A stretch of 64,000 nt of DNA from Candidatus Raymondbacteria bacterium RIFOXYA2_FULL_49_16 (GTDB lineage Bacteria > Fibrobacterota > OXYB2-FULL-49-7 > XYB2-FULL-49-35). Shown one piece after another: positions 44,915 through 53,746 of the stretch. The notes under the pieces were generated by a model, which ran no database searches, had not been told where the DNA came from, and saw nothing but the letters and a program-made list of their open reading frames with translations. Location: NCBI GenBank assembly GCA_001789205.1, contig MFYT01000009.1, positions 34,854 to 98,853 on the forward strand. Reading direction: 5' to 3'. The stretch's first letter is position 1. Every line of letters starts with the position of its first letter. A program made the position numbers and the translations under genes.

Positions 44915-45979
44915 ATGATGAAAACAGTGATCCGTGTTCTGGCACTGGCCGGTTTCTTCTCGGTTTCCCAGGGTTATGTTGTTGATTCCCTGTTGTTTGG
45001 CGATGATTTCGATGGTGCTCTTGAGAACTGGGTGTGCGAAACCGTCATCGGCGGCAGCGTGAACATCGTAAGCGGGGTTGTTGATATTGACGACAATGGC
45101 GGCACCGCGGTCTGGTATAAATATCCACTGTCCGACAGCATTGCCATTGAATACAGCGCCCGCTGCTTAAGTGATGGCGCAAATTTGACTGATCTGAACT
45201 GTTTCTGGATGGCGCGCGACCGCGAAAGTACGCCTGTATTGTCGTTGGATAGCGCTTCGTTTTTCAATGCCGGCCGCACAGGCCTGTGGGCCACCTATCA
45301 TTCGCTTGAGGCGTATTACTTCGGCTATGGCGCAAATCTCAACACCACGTTTAACCTGCGCCGGTATTATGACCCAAACGCTCTTCCAACAGAAGTGCTG
45401 AGCATGCCGCGCGATGGTCACCGGGTCATTATTGCCAGCGACAACCAGACAGGCCTCATCACTGCGGGAACGTGGTACCGCTTCAAGGTGGTATATTTTA
45501 AGGGTCTCATAGAGGTATGGGTAAACAATGTCAAACAATTTACCTATACTGAACAATCGTATGACGTGCCGTATAATCGCGGGTATTTTGGATTCCGTAC
45601 CACCTATTCTGTCCATGCGCAGTTCGATTCTGTGCGCATCTTCCTGCTGAAAACAAGTTCAGCGAGCATAGACGACCACGGCATGAGAAACACCAAAGAG
45701 CAGGGGATCAAATGTTCTCCTAACCCGTTTAATCCAATGACAAAAATAACAATTCCGAATTTAATATTACAAAATACGAATGAAGAATTTAAAATATTTG
45801 ACATACGGGGTAAACTGGTTAAGGACCTGACACCGGAAATTCGCTCGCCTCGCGTCGCCGCAGGCGAAGCGGGTAATTCCATTACCTGGGACGCCTCGGC
45901 CCTGCCATCGGGCGCTTATATAATAAAAGCCCAGGCCGGTGCAAACGTGCTCACAAAAAAAGTAATTCTGGCGCGGTAA
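44915..45979 (+). CDS. Secreted DUF6250-type protein with C-terminal sorting domain
   Basis: A 354-residue secreted protein with GGGAGG before the ATGATG start; either ATG could be used. A signal peptide ends near SVSQG. Residues about 25-250 match DUF6250, a jelly-roll domain seen with polysaccharide lyases and other carbohydrate enzymes (WYKYPLSDSIAIEYSARC, then TWYRFKVVYFKGLIEVWVNN and NRGYFGFRTTYS). The C-terminal domain (about 270-354) is a type IX-like sorting domain: PNPFNPMTKITI, FKIFDIRGKLVKDL, ITWDASALPSGAYIIKA and a basic hydrophobic end. A palindromic element encodes the loop SPRVAAGEAG. It follows the transmembrane AraC gene by 123 bp. Confidence 0.85.
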   Translation: MMKTVIRVLALAGFFSVSQGYVVDSLLFGDDFDGALENWVCETVIGGSVNIVSGVVDIDDNGGTAVWYKYPLSDSIAIEYSARCLSDGANLTDLNCFWMARDRESTPVLSLDSASFFNAGRTGLWATYHSLEAYYFGYGANLNTTFNLRRYYDPNALPTEVLSMPRDGHRVIIASDNQTGLITAGTWYRFKVVYFKGLIEVWVNNVKQFTYTEQSYDVPYNRGYFGFRTTYSVHAQFDSVRIFLLKTSSASIDDHGMRNTKEQGIKCSPNPFNPMTKITIPNLILQNTNEEFKIFDIRGKLVKDLTPEIRSPRVAAGEAGNSITWDASALPSGAYIIKAQAGANVLTKKVILAR

Positions 45980-46023
45980 TTGCGTTAATCCATGGCATGA
46001 GCCCAACCGAAAAGGAGCACACA

Positions 46024-47658
46024 ATGAGAAAGATATTCCTCATGTTTTTTTGTCTTTCTATGTTAAGCGGTTTGGCATTTTCTCAAAACAACACCAAACA
46101 ACTGCTTAAGGGCCGCTACTTGAACGTTGTGGGCGGATTTGACGTTCCCAATGTGCGAATTGATAATATGAACCTGATCTGGAGCCGTCTGCAGATCGAC
46201 AAGCTGCCTGGAACAAACACATGGGCCATCAGCCATCCATCCGGGTATGTGCTGGAACTGATTGAACCCGAGAGCCTCGGGGTGGTGGGAGAACCCTGGC
46301 CCGCAATGACAGAGGGCCGGCGCCAAGCTGCTTTTACTTCCGTGGATAAGATTAGTCCCCAAGGTGTGTTCTGGCTGAACCAGAACGAACTGCTGACTTC
46401 TGGCCGTAGATCATACCGCGGGCCGTTCGAACCTAACTGGATGGCTAGAATCAATATTCAAACCGGCGAGGAAATTCTTTACACCATAACATCTGAAGAG
46501 AATGAAGAGGGCCCTAATTTCCATATGATGCAGGGACTGGGAGCGGGTTTTGTGCGGATCAGCGATACTGCCTGGGCCGCGACTTATGCAAACGGCAACG
46601 CCTTCCTTCTTGGCCGTGGAGGCTACGACGTACTCGGTTCACCGCTTGGCCCTGCCTTGGGGGTCTGGAACATTGATGAGCCTCACGCAAGATATCTGCT
46701 CGATTTTCCCATGGATCATCCTCTTCGACGGGATCCTTACTATACCTATGCTGGCGGGGAAGCGCAGCAGCTCCTCATGTGGAAGGACCCGGATTCAAAC
46801 GGGGGCTTCTGGCAGGCCGGGGACGTAGGCGGTTTGGCATTTATCAACCACCCGCAAGTCAAAGGTATTGTGGCAACCCACAATCATGGCCGGGGCCTGC
46901 ACGACTATCGCGCCCAGGGAGACGGGGGTAGTGGAAGTTTTTTTCTTGTTCTTGATCCAGCCGTGTTTTACAGCACTGAAAGCAGCGGAGGCAACCGCGG
47001 CGACCATGAAAGCGATACCAGTCTGGCACACTACCCCAAGGGCGTGTATGCGAGAGTTGGCCACATTTTTGACCCTGACCATCTTGCAGAGGTGGCCCAG
47101 GGTACTCGGCAGCCCTGGGAGTGTCCTTCCGAGCGTTTTGAATGGCCGCGCGCGGGCATCGAATGGAACGAGCAAGACAGGCCTACCCTGCTGGGCGCCG
47201 TGTATTGGGACAATGAGCGCCAATTGCTCTGGCTGGCCTTGGGCATGCCTGTGGTAAAACTGGTCGCTTACGAGATTGTCGTGGACGACAGCCGTCCAGA
47301 GGAACCGATGCGCCTGCCCGAGAGCTGGCTGGATAACGAGAAAAACCTGGTTCAGGCGGATATTACGGCAGATGATGTAATACAGGTTACCCCGAATCCG
47401 TTCAACCCGAGCACGGTGATAACCATCAATGCGGCATCTGCGCCGCAATTGAGGATATACAATATTCAGGGAACATGCGTCGCTTCTTTCCACCCCGGCG
47501 CGATTGCGTCTGGAGATACGTATTCCAGCCTGCACGGCAACGCACAGATAAAGACCGCATACACGTGGCGCGCCGCCGGCCAAGCGTCCGGTCTCTATAT
47601 CGTCCATGCGGTTGTACATAAGCGTGTTTATACAAAACGAATAATATTTGAGAAATAA
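46024..47658 (+). CDS. Secreted protein of unknown function with C-terminal sorting domain
   Basis: A 544-residue secreted protein. AAGGAG lies six bases before ATG 46024, and a signal peptide (MRKIFLMFFCLSMLSGLAFS) follows. The body (about 25-450) has many Trp, Gly and Asp turns (PGTNTWAISHPSGYVLELIEP, RGPFEPNWMARINI, GIVATHNHGRGLHDY, FEWPRAGIEWNEQDRP) and could be a beta-propeller with an embedded ligand site; no family is recognised. The C-terminus has PNPFNPSTVITI, LRIYNIQGTCVASF and SGLYIVHAVVHKRVYTKRII, a sorting domain. It is the second gene of the three secreted genes after the AraC-type regulator. Confidence 0.75.
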   Translation: MRKIFLMFFCLSMLSGLAFSQNNTKQLLKGRYLNVVGGFDVPNVRIDNMNLIWSRLQIDKLPGTNTWAISHPSGYVLELIEPESLGVVGEPWPAMTEGRRQAAFTSVDKISPQGVFWLNQNELLTSGRRSYRGPFEPNWMARINIQTGEEILYTITSEENEEGPNFHMMQGLGAGFVRISDTAWAATYANGNAFLLGRGGYDVLGSPLGPALGVWNIDEPHARYLLDFPMDHPLRRDPYYTYAGGEAQQLLMWKDPDSNGGFWQAGDVGGLAFINHPQVKGIVATHNHGRGLHDYRAQGDGGSGSFFLVLDPAVFYSTESSGGNRGDHESDTSLAHYPKGVYARVGHIFDPDHLAEVAQGTRQPWECPSERFEWPRAGIEWNEQDRPTLLGAVYWDNERQLLWLALGMPVVKLVAYEIVVDDSRPEEPMRLPESWLDNEKNLVQADITADDVIQVTPNPFNPSTVITINAASAPQLRIYNIQGTCVASFHPGAIASGDTYSSLHGNAQIKTAYTWRAAGQASGLYIVHAVVHKRVYTKRIIFEK

Positions 47659-47677
47659 TTCCTTAGTGGAGGCAAAT

Positions 47678-49846
47678 ATGCATACGAAGTTCCTGGTTCC
47701 AGTCGTACTGTTTTCCATTTATGGATTCGTTGCCGGGGCTGCTCCGGATAGCCTGACCGCAGTCCATAGACATGGTCAAACTTTTTTAACCTGGAAAGAT
47801 GTTCCAGGCGCCACTGCATACCGGATTTATAGAGCTGGAGGAGCAATGTCTCCCGCGGACCTGATTGTGGCGAACCGAATTGCGGAAATTCAAAGCGGTT
47901 CTTCAAAAATCGGATACTGGGACATCACCCAAATAAAAGGAACCGCGGTCCGGGACTTCACCACGGCCATCGGTTCTGATTTTTACCGTATCGATGATCT
48001 GGGAACGCCTTTGAACGATTCAAATGAACTGTTTGTATGGACCACCCAGGAATCAGGCGGCGGCGCCTTCCACTATACCGTTACGGCCGTAACCGGCGCT
48101 TCCGAGGATGCTTCCATCGGCGCTGGAAACCGCGTTGGGCCTGTTTCTGAAAATGAATGCGTCATGATTTGGCCCGTGGAACAGGCCCGCACCGCCGACC
48201 AGTCGGGCCACGTATTCATGATGTGGATGCCCTATGACAAATGGGCCCTTGATTTTCAGGGATATGCCTATCCCATATACCTGGCCGCAAAACCGGAATT
48301 TATTGGACAAAAGAAAAAGGTGGTCCTGCACATGCATGGCGCGAGCGCCTATTTCAACGCATGGATGAATGACGGTTCCACCATTAAAACCGCTGTCGAG
48401 GCCCTTGCGTCCGACTATCTCATGGTCATTGCCGATGACCCGGGCATGTCCTGGCATTTCGGGTTTGCAGACACCAAGCAGAACGGCGTCAACACCATTG
48501 CCGATGGCAGTGTGGTTAAAAACTACACTCAATACCGTAACTGGTGCATGATACGCTGGCTCATCTCGGGTCAGGCACCGTGGCTTGGCGACAGCAACGA
48601 AGTGGCGGCGCTAGGCCATTCCATGGGAGGCACGGGCTCCATGACCTTTGCCATCCAGCATCCCGAGATATTCGCCTATGTGGAGTATGCTTCCGAGGGG
48701 ATCAACAACTGGCTCATGGACCCGCCCTACCGGGCAGACGGCTGGGCAAAAAATTTCGCCTACTGCATAGGAAGCGAGGACCAGGACCTGGAATATCGGG
48801 ACCTTATCAGCAAGGATAAGCTGATTGACAACCAGGATATGGGCATGCGCGCCTGGGCATGGCTCTCAATGCGCGACAGCGTTACCCTGGCATACAGGAA
48901 CCGGGACGATCTGCCCTTTCTCAATTTTTGTCATGGTACGCAGGACGGATCTATAGACTGGGAACCACAGGGCCTGCCGGTGTGGCAAGACCACAATGCC
49001 AACCCGTTTGCGGCCAACCTGTTTCCTTATTCGGGCTGCTGGGTAAACAGGGGCCATTCGAGTCAGGGCGCCAAGGGCGCCAACCCCAGCGGATATGTGC
49101 CAAAAAACCATTTTGTACTGGCCTTGAAAAATGCCTCCTCTGACGATCAGCTCAATCCAGCATGCGATGCCGTGTCCTGCGCGGACAGCGGTCAGTTCAA
49201 TGCGCGTATTCTCTGGTCAACGGAGCGGACAACCATTAACGAACCGCCAGTAGATAGCCCCGATGAATTCAGCACAACAATCAAGCTCGATACAAAAACC
49301 ATTTATTACCTCCCGGTATACGGCGGATCTGGAACCGAGACTGTGGACATAACGCCAAGGCGGCTCCAGCAATTCCCGCGCATTCCGTATGCGGAGTATG
49401 ACTGGCAGAACATTCCAGCCGGAGGCGGTGCTCCAGTGCAGAACGGAACTGCTATTGCTGATCAATACGGCATGTTTACCATTGAGGGTTTTCGATTCAG
49501 CGTTGCAGGAAACAAGCTGGTGGTTACAACTTCCAGTGCGGGCGCAACCGTCAATGCCGGTTTAGATGATCAGGAAGTCATGATCAAAACAAGTCCAAAT
49601 CCGTTCAATCCGGTAGTGACAATAGCTGTCAGAAATCAGCAGGCAATTGGCAGCAAGACCATCGTGTTTGAAATATTCGACGTTCACGGAAACCTTGTTG
49701 CTAAACTGCCGGCTGTTAGTCCGGCCTGCGGCGGACTGCCTGCTGAAATAACCTGGAACGCGGCAGGAAAGGCTTCCGGTGTGTATATTGTCCGCGCTGT
49801 GGCAAAGAATCGCGTACATACTACCCGTATAATATATTCAAAATAA
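47678..49846 (+). CDS. Secreted alpha/beta-hydrolase (esterase-like) with sorting domain
   Basis: A 722-residue secreted hydrolase. GGAGG precedes ATG 47678 and a signal peptide ends near FVAGA. A fibronectin III-like segment (DSLTAVHRHGQTFLTWKDVPGA) opens the protein. The hydrolase core has the nucleophile Ser315 in GHSMGGTGS, a likely Asp423 in GTQDGSIDW and a likely His460 in NRGHSSQG; the same three are conserved in the paralogue at 55621. Next is a domain with VDITPRRLQQF (about 545-620), shared with the paralogue. The end is a sorting domain (PNPFNPVVTIAV, FEIFDVHGNLVAKL, SGVYIVRAVAKNR). Esterase action on a polysaccharide is inferred from context. Confidence 0.85.
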   Translation: MHTKFLVPVVLFSIYGFVAGAAPDSLTAVHRHGQTFLTWKDVPGATAYRIYRAGGAMSPADLIVANRIAEIQSGSSKIGYWDITQIKGTAVRDFTTAIGSDFYRIDDLGTPLNDSNELFVWTTQESGGGAFHYTVTAVTGASEDASIGAGNRVGPVSENECVMIWPVEQARTADQSGHVFMMWMPYDKWALDFQGYAYPIYLAAKPEFIGQKKKVVLHMHGASAYFNAWMNDGSTIKTAVEALASDYLMVIADDPGMSWHFGFADTKQNGVNTIADGSVVKNYTQYRNWCMIRWLISGQAPWLGDSNEVAALGHSMGGTGSMTFAIQHPEIFAYVEYASEGINNWLMDPPYRADGWAKNFAYCIGSEDQDLEYRDLISKDKLIDNQDMGMRAWAWLSMRDSVTLAYRNRDDLPFLNFCHGTQDGSIDWEPQGLPVWQDHNANPFAANLFPYSGCWVNRGHSSQGAKGANPSGYVPKNHFVLALKNASSDDQLNPACDAVSCADSGQFNARILWSTERTTINEPPVDSPDEFSTTIKLDTKTIYYLPVYGGSGTETVDITPRRLQQFPRIPYAEYDWQNIPAGGGAPVQNGTAIADQYGMFTIEGFRFSVAGNKLVVTTSSAGATVNAGLDDQEVMIKTSPNPFNPVVTIAVRNQQAIGSKTIVFEIFDVHGNLVAKLPAVSPACGGLPAEITWNAAGKASGVYIVRAVAKNRVHTTRIIYSK

Positions 49847-49858
49847 AAATCACGCTCG

Positions 49859-49898
49859 CCCGGCCGGCAACAAACCCCCTCTTGCGCCGGCCGGGTTT
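49859..49898 (+). terminator. Strong terminator after the first secreted-protein run
   Basis: A 10-bp all-GC stem (CCCGGCCGGC at 49859-49868 and GCCGGCCGGG at 49886-49895), followed by TTTCCCC. It lies 13 bp after the hydrolase stop and closes the run that started at 44915. Confidence 0.8.
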
Positions 49899-49949
49899 CC
49901 CCGTTTCCCGCATTGTTCTTACGTCCGCTGAACGATTATCTTCTTGGTC

Positions 49950-51059
49950 ATGCACAATGCCCTTCCCCAGGCAAGCGAAACCCTGCACCAGATTTCGCTC
50001 AATACGCTCGCGGGGCTCCTTGTTCTTCTTGCCGCCATTACACTCTACGCGCTGCTGAAACATCGGACCAACAACAGGCTCCAGGAAATTATGGACCGCC
50101 TTATCCCGCGTTTTGAAGGGCTTATTGCCGCAGGCCGGGCAGGCGCCTTTGATCTTGCGCTCATTGCCGATGTACTGCAGCCAACGCATTATGATTTTTT
50201 CGAGCGCTTCTTGCGAAACAAGATCAGCCATCTCGAACCCGCTGATCTTTCGGTGGAACGAAGGCTGGCCAATATTTCAGGCTTTGTGTCATGGGTGAGG
50301 AAACGGGCGCAAGAAAAGAAAAAATGGCAGCAGGCCATTGCCCTGCGCACTCTCACCTATTTCCGCGACCCGGCCGACATTCCTCTTTTCAGGTCCATAC
50401 TCGACACCTGGACCTTTTTTCCCTGCGCCTATGCAGCTGTCATAGGCCTTGGCCTGTGCAACGACACCCAGTCAATAGAACCAATCATCTGCCGGATCTC
50501 ACGCACAAACAGTCCCAACCGCGATGTTCTGCTCACCGTGCTCAACCCGCTGGTAAAAGACGGGGCCGAGGAAATGCACCGGTTGCTCAAGTCAGGCAAA
50601 CTGCACGAGGCAGCGGTGTGCGTGCTCATAGACCTGCTGCGCGAACACGGTTACCGGCCCGCTCACAACACGCTCGAAAGCCTGTTGGAAAAATCAGAAA
50701 GCGAAGAAATCCGCATCCACTGCATTGAAGCGCTCAGTGTTCTCGGCGATGCCGAGAGCGTGGATATCCTGATTCCCTTTTTAGTCGAGGACAATTTCAA
50801 GCTCCGGCTCAAAGCCATTAGCGCGGTTGCACGGTTGTTCGGCGGCCGCGCCCTTCCCTTTGTTGAAAAATACATCCGCGACATGAACTGGTGGGTAAAG
50901 CGGACTGCGGCAGAGGCCCTCTACCGCATGGGCAGCCAGGGCCAGGAACGGCTCGCCGCGATAGCCGCCGCGCCGGGCGACCAGGCCTCCATGATGGCCA
51001 AACTGATTCTTGCGGAGGCCGCGTGCGGCAGGCTGCGGGGGGAAATCAAGGGTGTATAA
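49950..51059 (+). CDS. Membrane-anchored HEAT-repeat protein
   Basis: A 369-residue protein. ATG 49950 is preferred over the in-frame TTG 49944. One N-terminal membrane helix (TLAGLLVLLAAITLYALL) anchors a cytoplasmic or periplasmic helical solenoid: repeated HEAT/PBS-lyase-like units such as SEEIRIHCIEALSVLGDAESVDIL, DNFKLRLKAISAVARLFGG and DMNWWVKRTAAEALYRMG. Such scaffolds often sit next to glycosyltransferases of exopolysaccharide systems, and here a GT2 gene follows after one base. The protein probably assembles the synthase complex. Confidence 0.8.
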   Translation: MHNALPQASETLHQISLNTLAGLLVLLAAITLYALLKHRTNNRLQEIMDRLIPRFEGLIAAGRAGAFDLALIADVLQPTHYDFFERFLRNKISHLEPADLSVERRLANISGFVSWVRKRAQEKKKWQQAIALRTLTYFRDPADIPLFRSILDTWTFFPCAYAAVIGLGLCNDTQSIEPIICRISRTNSPNRDVLLTVLNPLVKDGAEEMHRLLKSGKLHEAAVCVLIDLLREHGYRPAHNTLESLLEKSESEEIRIHCIEALSVLGDAESVDILIPFLVEDNFKLRLKAISAVARLFGGRALPFVEKYIRDMNWWVKRTAAEALYRMGSQGQERLAAIAAAPGDQASMMAKLILAEAACGRLRGEIKGV

Positions 51060-51060
51060 C

Positions 51061-52488
51061 ATGTTCCTGGAGTTCCTCTACTGGTTCAACTGGTTTATCC
51101 TTGGATATTTCATTCTTCTCAATGGCTTTTATTTTCTGCTGCTCATCATCTCCTCGTTCGCCGTGGCCCGGTACAACAAGGAATTCGTGGTGACCAAAGG
51201 CGTGAGACTGCCCATCACTTTTGTCAAGCCCTTTTCCATCCTGGTCCCGGCTTACAACGAGGCCTCGGTGATCGTGGAGGCGCTGCGCTCGTTTCTCTCT
51301 CTTGATTTTGAGGAATATGAGGTGATTGTGTGCAACGACGGGTCCAAGGACAACACACTCCAGGTGCTCATGGACGAATTCGCCCTGGTCCCTGTCGAAG
51401 GCGCCATAAAATACCGTTTCCCCTGCAAGCCCATTAAAACGGTCTATTTTTCAAAGACCCATTCGCGGCTCGTGGTGCTGGACAAAGAGAACGGCGGCAA
51501 GGCCGATGCCCAAAACGCGGGCGCCAATATCGCCCGGTATCCGTATATGGGCGCCGTGGACTCTGATTCGCTCCTCTCGTTTGACAGCATGCGTAAGCTC
51601 ATGGCGCGCTTTTCCGCGTCGCCCGAGACCGTGGGCGTGGGCGGTATTGTTCGTATCAGCAACGGCAGCCGCATTGAAAACGGCCATGTGGTCGATGTGC
51701 GCCTGCCCACCTCACTGTTGGAAAACATCCAGGTGGTCGAATATTTGCGCGCCTTCCTGTATGGCCGCATGGGCTGGTCGCACCTCAATATATTAATGAT
51801 TATTTCCGGCGCGTTCGGCGTGTTCCGCCAGGACGTGCTTGCGCGCGTGGGCGGGTGGAACAGCAAGGCATTGGGCGAAGATATTGACGTGGTGCTTAAG
51901 ATCCACCGGCTCATCCACGAAAACAAGCTGCCCATGCGCCTCTCGTTTGCGCCCGATCCCGTGTGCTGGACCCAGGCGCCGGCAGACCTCAAGGGCCTGG
52001 GCGTGCAGCGCGATCGGTGGCAGCGCGGCCTCATGCAGACGCTCTTCTTGAATATCAGGTTGTTTTTCAATCCTCGCTACAAGCAGATTGGTATGCTGGG
52101 CTACCCTTATTTTTTCCTTTTTGAAATGCTGGGCGGCGTCTTTGAGTTCATTTCATATCCCATCATATTCGCCTGCTTTTTCTTTGGTATAGTAAACCTC
52201 AGCTTTTTCGTGCTCTTTATGAGCGTGGCCCTGATCTGGGGGCTTTGCATATCGTATATGTCCGTGGCGCTTGAAGAGGTCTCGTACCGCAGATACAGCA
52301 AAAAAGGCGATATTTTCAAACTCTTTGCCGCGGGCTTTTTTGAAAATTTCGGCTACCGCCAAATCCATTCATGGTGGCGCGTACGCGGGTTTTTCAAATA
52401 CATATTCGGCATCAACTCAGGATGGGGCACCATTCAGCGCGCGCAGTTTAAGAAACGGACCGTCATCCAGGAGAACCCAATATCATAA
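51061..52488 (+). CDS. Processive family 2 glycosyltransferase
   Basis: A 475-residue inner-membrane synthase of the PgaC/cellulose-synthase-like kind. The helix at about 8-35 is followed by the GT-A core: PAYNEAS (63-69), CNDGSKDNT, DSD at 167-169, ED at 273-274 and QRDRW at 316-320, the D,D,D,QxxRW pattern of processive enzymes. Further helices at about 350-440 form the export channel. ATG 51061 starts one base after the HEAT gene stop. The sugar is unknown; PNAG- or hyaluronan-type polymers are possible. Confidence 0.92.
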   Translation: MFLEFLYWFNWFILGYFILLNGFYFLLLIISSFAVARYNKEFVVTKGVRLPITFVKPFSILVPAYNEASVIVEALRSFLSLDFEEYEVIVCNDGSKDNTLQVLMDEFALVPVEGAIKYRFPCKPIKTVYFSKTHSRLVVLDKENGGKADAQNAGANIARYPYMGAVDSDSLLSFDSMRKLMARFSASPETVGVGGIVRISNGSRIENGHVVDVRLPTSLLENIQVVEYLRAFLYGRMGWSHLNILMIISGAFGVFRQDVLARVGGWNSKALGEDIDVVLKIHRLIHENKLPMRLSFAPDPVCWTQAPADLKGLGVQRDRWQRGLMQTLFLNIRLFFNPRYKQIGMLGYPYFFLFEMLGGVFEFISYPIIFACFFFGIVNLSFFVLFMSVALIWGLCISYMSVALEEVSYRRYSKKGDIFKLFAAGFFENFGYRQIHSWWRVRGFFKYIFGINSGWGTIQRAQFKKRTVIQENPIS

Positions 52489-53687
52489 TGAAACCATACG
52501 CTTGTGTCCGGGTCCTCGTATTGTACGCTGCCATGCACTGGTCTGGGATGTTGCTTTTTGCTCAGCCTGTTGTTCCCACCTACGAAGATCGCATGACAGA
52601 GGCCCTTGAATTGCGGCGACAGGGCCATGCCGCCTTAGCGGAAAAACTGTACGACACTGTTTTGCGTGACAACCCCAAGGACGTTGACGCGCTGGTGGGC
52701 AGGGGCTTTTGCCGGCTTGGGGACCCGTCGCGGGCCCATGAGGCGCTCAATGACTTCAGGACAGCGGCCGCCCTTGCCCCGCGCTACGCGGACGCCTATA
52801 TCGGCATGGCGCGCGCGTGCGAGCTCAAAGGCAAACGCTCCATGGCCACGGCGATCCTGAAAGACGGCATAAATGCCCTGGCAACGGACAGCGCGGCATC
52901 GCGGTATTTTGCGCATCTCTGCTGGGAAAACAGCTTTTTCCCCACTGCGCGCGCGGTTGACAAAGCTTTTAAGCCCGATCCTGGCCGCGCACTTATCGCA
53001 CGGCCCTTTTCGGCCATGGCCGACGAGTCATACGACCGGCTGTTCAACGATGATACGTGGTGGGTGTCGAGTCTTGTGGTCCAGTACAAACCCAGGCCCG
53101 ACCTGCAGGCGTGGGCAGCGGCAATGCCTGTGGGCAGATACCAGCGCACGGATTTTCTGGCAGGCGCTGGTGCGGCCTTCAGGTACGACAAGTTCCTCTC
53201 CCTGACCTACGAAGGCCTGTTCTCGGACAAGGCTGGTTTTTGTCCGGTCCAGAAGCATCGGCCCCTGGTCTTGTACGCACTGTTACGTTCCACAGTGCTT
53301 GGTCTTGGCGCTGACCTTTCCGCATATGCGGACGGTTGGGCGCGTCTTGGCAGGGCCGAGATCACCCAGTATGCGGGCGATTCGTATGCCCATTACGCGT
53401 TCATAGCCGGCAAGGACAATGTTGACCAGAATATTGTCGCGCATGTGGGCGACATGCAGTATGTGCGCGATGGAAAATTTGCCATTGGTTTTGGCGGTTC
53501 CTATGGTAACGAGACCGCTGACCTCGTGGGAAGCGAGTATACGCAGAGCCTTGTGCAGTCGATTTTCGCCTCATTTTCATTTGTTATAAATCCCCTGGTC
53601 GCACTACGGACAACGCTGGGCAGGGAATGGCGCGACCATGATTCCTTCAGGACCATGGTGAATGTGGGAACAACGGTGAATTTTTAG
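52488..53687 (+). CDS. TPR plus YaiO-type outer-membrane beta-barrel protein
   Basis: A 399-residue protein. A signal peptide ends near LLFAQP. Residues about 35-150 contain tetratricopeptide repeats (GHAALAEKLYDTVLRDNPKDVDALVGRGFCRLG in part). The remaining 230 residues have alternating strands ending in an aromatic (TTVNF), as in an outer-membrane beta-barrel of the YaiO family. In E. coli yaiO lies beside a GT2 gene as well. Its ATG overlaps the GT2 stop (TAATG). It is most likely the outer-membrane exit or guide for the polymer. Confidence 0.75.
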   Translation: MKPYACVRVLVLYAAMHWSGMLLFAQPVVPTYEDRMTEALELRRQGHAALAEKLYDTVLRDNPKDVDALVGRGFCRLGDPSRAHEALNDFRTAAALAPRYADAYIGMARACELKGKRSMATAILKDGINALATDSAASRYFAHLCWENSFFPTARAVDKAFKPDPGRALIARPFSAMADESYDRLFNDDTWWVSSLVVQYKPRPDLQAWAAAMPVGRYQRTDFLAGAGAAFRYDKFLSLTYEGLFSDKAGFCPVQKHRPLVLYALLRSTVLGLGADLSAYADGWARLGRAEITQYAGDSYAHYAFIAGKDNVDQNIVAHVGDMQYVRDGKFAIGFGGSYGNETADLVGSEYTQSLVQSIFASFSFVINPLVALRTTLGREWRDHDSFRTMVNVGTTVNF

Positions 53688-53746
53688 GCCCTGTCCTGTT
53701 TGGACATGTCAATAATGAAGGGGAAAAAAGTATATTTTCACCGTCA

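Noticed and set aside
47648-47677. Earlier start of the 47678 hydrolase overlapping the preceding gene
   Set aside because: GGAGG lies correctly before ATG 47678, which begins a signal peptide; the upstream codons overlap the end of the previous gene.
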